Source: Odontocerum albicorne
Lineage: Eukaryota; Arthropoda; Insecta; Trichoptera; Odontoceridae
Direction: 5' to 3'
NCBI GenBank assembly: GCA_949825065.1
Contig: OX463848.1
Span: 29,331,549 to 29,395,548 of the forward strand
DNA: 64,000 nucleotides
The first letter of the stretch is position 1; every line of letters begins with the position of its first letter. This document shows positions 55,060-64,000 of this stretch, in pieces. A model generated the notes under the pieces. It ran no database searches and was not told where the DNA came from. It was given only the letters and a program-made list of their open reading frames with translations. The position numbers and the translations under genes were made by a program.

Positions 55060-55235
55060 CCCATTGAACAGACTGTATACATACCACCATGTCATGCTCC
55101 TCGGGGCGAGGAAGACAAAGAGAACAGATCTTCAAACTTTTCTATCCAAATACACAAAATTTTGCCTCCTCTTCATCTATACATCACATTATGGACAATA
55201 TTCTATTATTCATACTTATAACCTTCTTTAAATTC
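55060..55235 (-). mobile_element. LINE-P 3'-end fragment, eroded
   Basis: The + strand catgctcctcggggcgagga, then agacaaagagaacagatctt, is the complement of the LINE-P terminus (VxxAYP and downstream). Coding is otherwise broken. Confidence 0.5.
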
Positions 55236-55357
55236 ATACTTTACATTCTTTAAAAAATGCCCATTTATTAAGACTACAGAATAAGATTTTCTTTGTAGGG
55301 AAGAATTGAGATGTTAAACTTATCTAAGTTACTTCCTTTTCATAACGACAATCTCCG

Positions 55358-55480
55358 TGACTGGGCTGTTAAGACTCCTGTCTTTTAACCCGATGATTAT
55401 GCATTCGATTTTTTTTAAATGGGTCTGAGTCTGGTTTTCAATTCTCGTAATTAACATGTTTATTGTTGGTTGGAAGACGT
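55358..55480 (+). mobile_element. SINE-A copy, diverged
   Basis: The head gtgactgggctgttaagact, weak B box (tatgcattcgatttt), body gggtctgagtctggttttca and tail ttattgttggttggaag are in the right order. Confidence 0.65.
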
Positions 55481-55629
55481 AACAGTACATTTAATAAAAT
55501 GCAATTCATTAAGAACTCAATGATTTAAAGCTGTGCTTTTATCTGCTACTCCTGAGATATGTATTTCCAGCTGTATTTTCATCTATTGGCTGCTACAGAG
55601 TGTATTCTCACGATATTATACTCCTACCA

Positions 55630-56095
55630 CATTTATTTTTTATTGGTTTAATACAATAACAGTGAATTGAGAGCGTTCTAACCATACACTTATTATACCT
55701 GTACCACTATATTTTGACAGGTTTAATGTAAAAACGGCTAGTTGAGCGCGTTTTCACAATGTTTTACTCATTCCGAGTTTATTTTGACTAATTTAATGCA
55801 ACAACGGCTAGTTGAGAATGTTTTCAAAATATTATACTCATGCCAAGTTTATTTTGTCTGGTTTAGTCAATAACTAGTGGAGAGAGTTTTCATAGTATTA
55901 CACTAGTTCTAATTTTATTTTGACTAGTTTAATGCAACGACGGCTAGTTGAGAACGTTTTCACAATACTATACTCATACCAAGTTTATTTTGACTAGTTT
56001 AATCAATGACGACTAGTTGAGAGCGTTTACATTATATTATACCCGTACCAAGCTTATTTTGACTGTTTTAATGCAATAACGACTAGTTGAGGTTT
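55630..56095. repeat. ~69-bp diverged tandem repeat, ~7 copies
   Basis: Units contain ttattttgactagtttaatg, then caacgacggctagttgag, gcgttttcacaa and tactcataccaag. The ggctagttgag landmark recurs at about 55736, 55806, 55873, 55942, 56010 and 56081. Substitutions between units are frequent. Confidence 0.85.
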
Positions 56096-56197
56096 TTTTT
56101 TCACTAAATCATCAAGACAAAATTCAGATGAAAAAAATAAAAAACACTGATAGATAACTGAAAGATTTCTCCATCCCGTTATCAAGATTATACAAAA

Positions 56198-56287
56198 ATG
56201 ATAAAGATTGAATTAAACAAGACTCTGATGTGCCTAAGCAATCTAGTGTCGTCCGAGGTTTATGTGCAACATCATCACCGACAATGG
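56198..56287 (+). other. Weak exon candidate
   Basis: An open stretch reads IELNKTLMCLSNLVSSEVYV, then QHHHRQWEQ, and ends at a textbook donor (caa|gtaagtc at about 56294). No convincing acceptor precedes it and I do not recognise the peptide. It could be chance. Confidence 0.15.
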
Positions 56288-56299
56288 GAACAAGTAAGT

Positions 56300-57130
56300 C
56301 ATTATATTTACTTCATTTTTAATACTTACTTTATTATTCAAATAAATGCACTAAAAATATTCAACTCACAATACAGATACATTTGACGAAAAGTAGCATC
56401 AATCGTTAACATTATTTAGCATACTTACCTTAAGCATACTTGCTTAGCACACAGGAGGCCGAGGTTTAATTTCAAGCCGGGGTTTCCTTTTTTATTATAC
56501 GGGCAAGCGATTAGAGGCTGACGGTTTCAGCTCCTAATCGCCAGTACAACAAAAATTACTCCTTATTGCCAATACAACGAAATGGCACCTCATAAATTAA
56601 TGTTTGTGTCTGTTAGTTGTGTGTGTTAGTGGAGTTGTTTGGAATTAATTATTTTTTGAACCATAAAAGACACATTTTATCAGTTTCATATATGTATGTC
56701 ATTGTATGTATGAGTTTCATTTTTAGGATGAATAAATTTTTCGAATATCCGTCAAAATAAGGTTTTATGCTTTAATCAAAAATTTTAATTACCAACCTCA
56801 TTCTCATTTTTTTTAATTATAAAACAATACTAAAAAAATTAAACCAATCTAATAAAAACATTGTTCTTCATCAGTTCTTGGATCAGCATTGGAAAGTTTT
56901 AAACGATAATAACCTGAACTTTTATGTACTTTTAAAAGTACTCGATAAAACAGGAACCAAATGCATTCGTACAAAACATTTTTTTGTAACCAAAATGAAA
57001 TTAATACCTATATTAACTTTAGATAAATGAAAGTTATACCTATATTAACTTTAAGTACTTTTACTGTAGTTTAGAGTAAAAAGATAATTTTTTATAGTTC
57101 GTTCAGTTAAAATTATTAAAATTCTTTCTT
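56300..57130. other. Unassigned AT-rich sequence
   Basis: A short inverted pair at about 56512-56545 (gcgattagaggctgac / gctcctaatcgc) is the only structure seen. No gene is recognised. Confidence 0.35.
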
Positions 57131-57133
57131 GTA

Positions 57134-58421
57134 TTGGGTGTACAAATAAGTCACCGCCGTTTGACAAAAGTTGGCGCCACCAGTAAGTTATGGTTAAAAT
57201 TGTCAGATGTAAAATGTCATAATCGTAAGGTTGGACATCTGTCAACAACATGACCTTGAAATATTAGTGAATTTTTATCAGTATAACATATTTTTTTGTG
57301 TTCGAAAATGTCAAGTTTTGAGCCGAATAAGCGTCATTTGCGGGAACTTTTGATTTACTTCTTCAATTTGAAGAAATCTGCAGCTGAGGCGCATCGATTG
57401 CTTGTAGAAGCATATGGTGAGGCTGCCTTAAGTGAGAGAAGTTGTCGTGAGTGGTTTCAAAAGTTTAAGAACGGTGAATTTGACATCGAAGACAAAGAAC
57501 GTAGCGGAAGGCCGAAAGTGTAAGAAGACGCGGAATTGGAAGTATTATTGAATCAAGATTCGTGCCAAACGCAAGAAGAACTTGCACTTACATTAGGAGT
57601 GACTCAACAAGCAATTTCACATAGGTTGAAATCATTGGGAATGATTCAAAAACAAGGAAATTGGGTTCCATATGAACTGACACCGAGAAACGTTGAACGC
57701 CGATTTTCCACATGTGAAATGCTGCTTGCCAGGCATAAACGAAAGGGTTTTCTGCACCGTATAGTCACTGGTGATGAAAAATGGATCCACTATGATAATC
57801 CAAAAAGGAAGAAATCATGGGGAACCCCTGGCCATGCTTCAACATCTACAGCTAAGCCAAATATTCATGGAAAAAAACTCTTGTTGTGTATTTGGTGGGA
57901 TCAGCTTGGTGTCGTGTATTATGAGTTGCTCAAACCGAACGAAACCATTGCTGGGGCTGTCTACCGAGCACAATTGATGAGATTGAGTCGAGCACTCGAG
58001 GAAAAGCGCGCCCACTGCTACTCCAGACACGAAAAAATTATTCTCCTGCATGATAATGCTCGTCCACATGTTGCGGCGCCGGTCAAAACCTTTTTGGAAA
58101 CAATCAATTGGGAAGTTTTACTCCACCCGCTGTATTCACCAGACATTGCTCCTTCTGATTTTCACTTGTTTCGATCGATGACGCATGACCTGTCTGAGCA
58201 GCACTTCACATCATATGAAGATACCAAAAATTGGGTCGATTCGTGGATAGCCTCAAAAGATGAAGCATTCTTCTGACGCTGTATCCGTATGCTGCCAGAA
58301 AGATGGGAAAAGGTAGTGGCAAGCGATGGGCAATACTTCGAATAAAACATGAGGTTCCGTTCTTTCACAATAAATGCCCAATTTTTGATAAAAAACGGCG
58401 GAAACTTATTTGTACACCTAA
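57134..58421 (+). mobile_element. Near-complete mariner element, 1,288 bp
   Basis: Terminal inverted repeats are ttgggtgtacaaataagtca followed by ccgccgttt on the left, and ttaggtgtacaaataagttt followed by ccgccgttt on the right (read as complement). TA lies immediately outside both ends (57132-57133 and 58422-58423), the mariner target duplication. Length and layout match a full-size mariner. The repeats differ at only a few positions, so the insertion is fairly recent. Confidence 0.95.
57308..58345 (+). pseudogene. Mariner transposase (Mos1-like), two nonsense codons
   Basis: A single 345-codon frame, the usual mariner length. Residues 1-71 form the first DNA-binding region (RHLRELLIYFFNLKKSAAEA, SGRPK). 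Then come a second helix-turn-helix (TLGVTQQAISHRLKSLGMIQ), the WVPYEL linker and the catalytic domain. The acidic triad is intact: Asp156 in VTGDEKW, Asp249 in LLHDNARPH and Asp284 in SPDIAPSDFH, that is DD34D. The C-terminal MLPERWEKVVASDGQYFE is complete. TAA at 57521-57523 (after RPKV) and TGA at 58274-58276 (EAFF-stop-RCIRMLP) interrupt the frame, so this copy is inactive as written. I see no frameshift. Confidence 0.95.
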
Positions 58422-58424
58422 TAT

Positions 58425-60640
58425 ATTTTTTTTCCTTCAATAATTTTCTACCTTGAATAAGTTACATAGTTGAACTGCACATAAATTGCTTAAACATGTT
58501 CTAGAATCAAAAGATGAGCAGTGTCCGCTTCCTTGTTTTCCATTTATTATACCTTGTATAAGTTATATTCTGTATCTCATTATGTAGCAGAGATATTGCG
58601 AATTGCGAACTTTCATATTTTTTATATCGATTCTTCTTGTTTTCCCATGTATGCTAGCACTTTCATATTAACAAAATATGACATATTGAAGCAATTATGA
58701 GAGTTCCCTGTAAAACCATATTTTAAGAGTTCCAAATCAATGTGTTACTGCTTTCCGTTGTATACGGGGGAGTAGAGGAAACAAATTAACAAACAATACT
58801 CATTCTCACCTTCAGATCTCAGTTTATATAAAAGATTTTCTCAATTGATCTAAACTGGCATAAAGAGTAAAGTACATATATTTCAATTGATTCATTTGTT
58901 TTTTAATATAGTTATTTGGATTGGTTCATTATTTTCGATCGTACAACTGTTTTAATTTTTTGGGTGTTCATTTTAAGTCAATATTGATTCATCTTCTCTA
59001 AAATTCTTTATAAGCAAATCATCTTTATTTTTAGAAGAAAACATAACGTTATTTTAAAGTTGTTATCTGAAACTCATATTTTTTCCTGTAAAGCTTCCTT
59101 AAATATAGCTTGCAAATAGACGTTTTAAAATTAAAGATGACGGAATTCTTTCTACTATCATCACTGACCTTGTATTCAATAATTTGGCTCTGATTCTTAA
59201 AGATGCTGCACGGTTCTGTAAATATGGATTTTTTCCAGGAAATTCATAACAGGTAGCTGTATATTTATGAATTATTTTTCTTTAAATTAATTATCGTGAG
59301 AACTTTTATTAAGAATTTTAAAAAAATAACAAAAATCATAAAGAAATATTTAAACAAGACAACAATAAGTTATAAAAAAGGTCTAGAAAATCAATCAAGA
59401 AGGGTTCAAGGAGAGTTTTAATGGATCTATCAAGTGTTCATACTGATTCTCTTAACTACAATAAAACAATTAGAACCAAGCAGTATTTGCAGGAACACAT
59501 TCAGTATAAAATACTTGTATTTTTCAACAATTCAAACTTCCATGAAAGCCTAAAAGAGTTTCCCTTATTAAAATTTAGAAAATATAAAAAAAAATGTTAT
59601 GCATTTCAAAATTTTATGTTCATTATTAAACTTTTGTTTTCCAGTTGAAACTTAAAAAAAAATTTTTTTTTTTATATTTCAATATTTTAAGATGAAAACG
59701 TTTATTGCCAGAAACGAAACTATTTTACTATTATTTTCAACAGGCAACTTACTCGTAAACCCAAATAACTGTTTTCTTTAAATATTTTATTTCTCAATAA
59801 AAAAACGTTATTGACCAAAAGTCGCAAGTTCGTGTTTTTTAAAAACGGTAAATATTGTTTTAAAAAAATCTGTACCCCGAAACTAGTCAAAATATCTCAC
59901 GAAATATCGACATATTTTGAAGTTTAAATTTAAAAAAAACTCGTGTCTTTGATCAACATTTTTTAATTTATATTTCACCAAAAATGTACTCGTTCTTTGA
60001 AATATCTTAAATAAAATAAAAAAATAAATAATCTGGTACTAAAAGTTAATAAAACGATGTGTCTTTTTAATAAGTATAATTTGCTTCAAATATACAAAAT
60101 AAACTATATTTGAAACACATATTTAGAGTTCACAAAACCATGGGAATTAATTATTTAAAATTTAAAAAGAACAAAGTAATTAGAAAACCCTTTTTGGCTC
60201 AAGATGAAAAAATCCCAATGGTTTATAATGAGAACCCGTTGACTAAATTGATGTATTTCGTCTTGTTTTACACCAGAGTTTAGTAAAGTAAATATTGTAG
60301 TATAAAAATGTTATGAGGACCGAGTGTCCAACAGCTAATGGATAAACATGCCAATCAGGATAGTCGGCTCCTATCAAGTTTTTATATTAGTTTAAATCCA
60401 TAAATTGTAAATATTTTTGCTACATAAGCTTGGTAAGCAATGTATTGAGTTAAAGCAAAACAGATCTGTCACTTTAATTTAAGTTATTGTATTGATATTT
60501 TTCTCATTTAAGTGTCAAATCGTTCTGTTTTAATAAAATATGCGTTTCTGAATAAAATTGCACAATTTCCCAAATTGTTCATTGAAAAAATATTTAACAT
60601 TATTCATGAAGCATGTTTATTTACCTTGTCCGTTTGTCAA
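58425..60640. other. Unassigned AT-rich sequence
   Basis: More than 2 kb without a recognisable gene. A 75-codon frame at 59421-59648 has no family signature. Confidence 0.35.
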
Positions 60641-60644
60641 ACGT

Positions 60645-61169
60645 TATTCGGAAAGTAATTTCGTATGTTAAGGTCAAATTCAATCAGAAAATTGTACCAA
60701 ATACTCACAGACTGTGGTTTCTGGTATGAGTATTTTCAGTATCTCAGCAATCTCTTGTATCTTAGAATACTGATTTTCTCAATCAATGCCTTGATTTGGT
60801 CTTCAGTGGTAATCAGTCTACCAGAGCGGTCACCATCTTCGAATGTTGTATCACCGTTATGAAATTTTTAAACCACATTTGATACACGGGATCAATTACT
60901 ACATTATTGTCATACACTACAAATCTTTCTTTTTATTTGTGTAGCATTTTTATCTTTTGCGGTAATAAAAAAGTATAAAAAACACCATCAACAACCTTGA
61001 AAATTAAGCGTAAAACCCGCTCTAACAATTTGAGTAAACAGCGACTGAAAAATGCGCTAAACTATAACATTTCACTGAGCACGTTTGAAATGAAATTAAC
61101 AACAAAAATATTGTCCTAAGGGCTTCTATCCGAGAAATACGAAACTGCTTTCTGGACGTGCCCAGCCCA
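60645..61169 (-). mobile_element. Internally deleted mori-like mariner (~525 bp)
   Basis: Both ends are visible: gttattcggaaagtaatttc on the left, and the complement of gaaactgctttctggacg on the right. The - strand interior keeps only the N-terminal part (FHNGDTTFEDGDRSGRLITT, EDQIKALIE), matching the copies at 5048 and 52500. The catalytic part is deleted, giving a MITE-like derivative. Confidence 0.65.
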
Positions 61170-61342
61170 CTTACACTTGAGTCTTTTTTGGAACCTCTAT
61201 AACATCGTCAACTTTTGTTTGGGCACGTATCCACTTATTTATTGTGTTTGCGTTATCATCTGGTATAACCCAGCATGCACCTTTCCATGCTACGTTGTGC
61301 TGTATGGAGCTTTTTTATTTATTTTGTAATATTTTTAATTAG

Positions 61343-61430
61343 TCAGCAATAGGGGGTTCGAATCCCTAGTTAGAGCGCCATTGGGGATGGTCTGCCGTCT
61401 CAACAGCGCGATATAAATTGTTATTTTATT
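61343..61430 (+). mobile_element. SINE-C fragment, best B box
   Basis: The B box gggggttcgaatccctagtt is followed by agagcgccattggggatg, then gtctgccgtctc and agcgcgatataaattg. The order is shared with 49318 and 34205. Confidence 0.6.
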
Positions 61431-61434
61431 ATTT

Positions 61435-62055
61435 TTATTAATTTTGATATTTATCTACATTCTGTGGAAAATCCGCCACTTGAACCAATCAATCATCTTT
61501 AACCATATAAATTCATCACATTATATACAAGCACACTGATAAAAAGATAAATAAAGTAAGACATACGAGTATGAATGTTGTCATAAAGATTATAATCTCA
61601 ACAAGAATTAAGACAACTATTCTCGTCGCTATATTGCCCCGAGGATTAAAAGATCCCTTGATTTTTTTTGTGTAAGGTGTACAAAATTATTAGGCGGGGG
61701 GGGTTGGGGGGATTTCCATGGATTCACTGTGATTTTATTAAATATTTCAGTAATTAAAAAATTATCCTTCTGACCATAATGCTTACTTAAAAACGTGAAA
61801 ACTGTTTTCATTCATAGATTTTGCATCTTCGTACATCCTTGAAATAAGTTTCATCACTGTAGAATCGAAAAAAAAACGAAATCGGAAATCAAGGAGATTT
61901 GAGAATTTTTATTGTAAAAATCTAGTTGAGAGAATGGGGTAACGTAAACATATTCTTTCAACTAAAACCGGTGAATCGTTTGGTTCAGAAATGTATAAAA
62001 GATCGTTTAAAGTGGGGGCCAGTAGGCATACTTTTAGTCTGAATATTGGCATCGG
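61435..62055. other. Unassigned sequence
   Basis: Contains a G-rich run at about 61694-61711 (ggcggggggggttggggg). No gene is recognised. Confidence 0.35.
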
Positions 62056-62260
62056 TATTGTTCACCGAGATTTCTGGGCAATTATATTATATAAGTAATA
62101 TGTTTGATCTAATGGGTCTGGTATTTTAAGCTCCGAGCAAGATTTAAAGAACAAATCCTCTGGTTGGAGGCGAAAAAATTCTAACAAAACTACAACACTT
62201 TCTTTGTTTACATATGTTAGATCATTGGTTCCAGAAGTAGTAAAAAAGAGACAAATACTA
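62052..62260 (-). other. Exon candidate, unrecognised
   Basis: On the - strand a strong acceptor-like tract (ttttttttttag, at about 62250-62260) leads into an open frame reading SGTNDLTYVNKESVVVLLEF, FRLQPEDLFFKSCSELKIPD and PLDQTYYLYNIIAQKSR. It stops at TGA overlapping a possible donor (tctcg|gtgaac). Composition is protein-like. It may be an exon of an unknown gene or part of a transposon, since a mariner fragment abuts it on the right. Confidence 0.25.
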
Positions 62261-62274
62261 AAAAAAAACACTTA

Positions 62275-62475
62275 TTTGTTCCGTCTTCAAAATAATGTCA
62301 AAAAACCGCTTTAGCAATTTGAGTAAACAATCGCTAAAAAAATGCGCAGAACTATAACCTTTTACAATAATATACATTTAGCACGTTTGGAATGAAGCAA
62401 ACAATGAAATTTTTGACCTAACGACATCTATCCGAGAAAGATGGAATTTCTTTTCGGACAATATACTCGTAGTTA
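62275..62475 (-). mobile_element. Mori-like mariner 5'-end fragment
   Basis: It shares the 5' UTR and terminal repeat of the copies at 60645 and 52500: taaacaatcgctaaaaaaat, gcgcagaactataac, tttggaatgaagcaaa, atccgagaaagatgg and ttcttttcggacaat. No transposase coding sequence is present. Confidence 0.55.
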
Positions 62476-62479
62476 GAAT

Positions 62480-64000
62480 ATTAACATTTTGAAAATTGTA
62501 TAACACTATGCACATAGCTCATCGGTAATAAAAAGCCCCTGATAAACCTTGATTTAAAAAAAAGATATAAATATCATCAGTTAACAACTTTTGCAATTAC
62601 GGCTTTCTTCACAAAACCTTTTAGTTAATCCATCTCATTATGGAGTGTTTTATCAGAAGGGATTATAGAATAAGCGTTTACTGTCGAAGATAAGATATTT
62701 TTAATACAATGATTTGACAAATAAAATAATTCTACATTAATCGATTAATTATTTAAAAAAGCAATCTACGATTGTTCAAGGGAAATTGTTACGAAAATAC
62801 AAATAATGTGTTTACTTAGTAATGATAAAAATGAATTTATTAAGAGCCTCTCAGTTTTTAAAATCCACGTAATAAAAATTGAAACATAAAATTGATTTAC
62901 TTTTAAATGAAAGGTAATTTTCTTCTCATGATGTATAGAGGAAGAAGTTATTTATATTGCGGTACATAAGCCTGCCCTTTAAAATGAAGTGAACAATATT
63001 ATCTCGTTTTTTTTTTGTGTACGGCATACGGCCCTAGATCTTTTGAGACCTGGCCTGTTGTATGTAGTTGTATACAATGTATAATTATTTTTGACTGCAG
63101 AGATTATACAAATCAGGTTCATGTTTTGATATTTATATACTTTATTGTAACATCTTGAATTTCTGTATTCACTCGCACAGAATTATAATTGTGTTTTGTT
63201 AAAAATGTTTATGGTCGAACTCGAGCGTAAATAAACAAATCATAGTATAAATAGGCCAAAACCCATACGATGGTTGTCGTCAAAGAAAGAATACGAGAAT
63301 TGAATTTTGAATACTAGAGAGCGAGAGAGGAATACTTGGATTCTCTCCGAAAGTAATTCAAAATTTGAATCTCGGTGAGTCCGTGATACTGAACGAATTT
63401 TAAATACCTAGCTAACAATTTTTGAACTGGTATAAAAGGGGACGATGTATAAATGATATATATAAATAAATTTTACATTTATGAATATATATTTTCATAA
63501 ATGTAGAATTTGTTTTACTTCCGTGAATATTTCACGGGTTGCAACTAGTGAATATGAATTCGAGTATCATGAGCTCAGTATTACACGAGTATGGTTTTAA
63601 TAACCAACCGAAAATGAGAATATCAATAAAAAAATGTAAGGGAAGCGAAATCATCCCTCAGGGAATTTTTTTTTTAAAATAAATAGAACTCATTTTTGTG
63701 GAGACATTTTTTTTAATTTGCATGTTTATTAAACTACGAGTGCACTATCAAAAAGGAATAAATGTTAGTGTTAATGGATTTCATTGTCTTGGAACGTATA
63801 TATAGTCTACTAGAAAATTTGGAAATAATTGTTACCAAATTTTCACCTGGAGAATAAATAAATAGAAGATTTATTTTTCTTAAGAAATACTAATTTTCTA
63901 ATATTCCTTAACATTTTAGTAAATCTCGCGATCAGGTCAATTATGAATTTGATGTATCTCGCAGTTAATTACAATACATACATACCCATACATGCCATCA
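62480..64000. other. Unassigned AT-rich sequence to window end
   Basis: TATA-like words occur (agtataaatagg at about 63244, ggtataaaagggg at about 63430) but are not linked to any recognised gene. Short hairpins at about 63470-63515 (taaattttacatttatgaat / ataaatgtagaatt) are seen. No gene is recognised. Confidence 0.35.

Noticed and set aside
63244..63445. TATA boxes as promoters of a gene to the right
   Set aside because: TATA-like words are expected by chance in AT-rich DNA and no coding start follows within the window.

Overview
This is AT-rich animal DNA, almost certainly from an insect and plausibly a moth or butterfly. The evidence is a yellow/major-royal-jelly-family gene (a family largely confined to insects among animals), mariner, hAT, pogo and RTE transposons, and many truncated LINE 3' ends of a type I associate with Lepidoptera. 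The order-level assignment is inference. There are no bacterial-style operons or CRISPR arrays, and I found no convincing free-standing tRNA or rRNA gene.

The one host gene I can assemble with confidence is a yellow-family gene on the + strand, spread over about 38 kb. Its six coding exons are 9331-9532, 17664-17845, 22831-22992, 33542-33710, 38188-38372 and 47306-47725. All five introns are GT-AG (8.1, 5.0, 10.5, 4.5 and 8.9 kb) and their phases (1,0,0,1,0) agree at every junction. The joined frame is 439 residues long: a signal peptide, then a complete secreted yellow/MRJP domain. An acceptor 9 bp before the start codon implies at least one upstream non-coding exon that I could not place.

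The rest is mostly intron or flank filled with mobile and repetitive DNA. A tRNA-derived SINE (called SINE-A here) has about 20 copies or fragments. Its last ~70 bp are shared with the 3' end of a CR1/Jockey-like LINE also present here (8775-9190, 32785-33090, 46258-47055). Two further tRNA-like SINE heads (SINE-B, SINE-C) occur. A second LINE family (LINE-P) is present as about ten 5'-truncated 3' ends. A 5'-truncated RTE-clade LINE (38562-39461) has a perfect 16-bp target-site duplication.

DNA transposons include a nearly complete mariner (57134-58421, DD34D triad intact, two nonsense codons), several decayed mori-type mariners, a hAT element (15629-17004) carrying a second, nested hAT MITE, each with its own perfect 8-bp duplication, a Tigger-like element apparently interrupted by another hAT (43460-44591), two pogo-type MITEs and three long foldback elements.

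Tandem repeats are frequent. The most striking is a 138-bp satellite-like array (40291-42611, 16.8 copies) in intron 5. It is identical in every copy except for one two-state site, and because 138 is divisible by 3 it creates a spurious-looking 805-codon open frame on the - strand. Other arrays are at 13999, 19160, 20072, 24270, 25948, 30695, 35182, 36652, 37586 and 55630. The 3' third of the window (47.7-64 kb) has no host gene that I can support, only transposon remains and two weak exon candidates.
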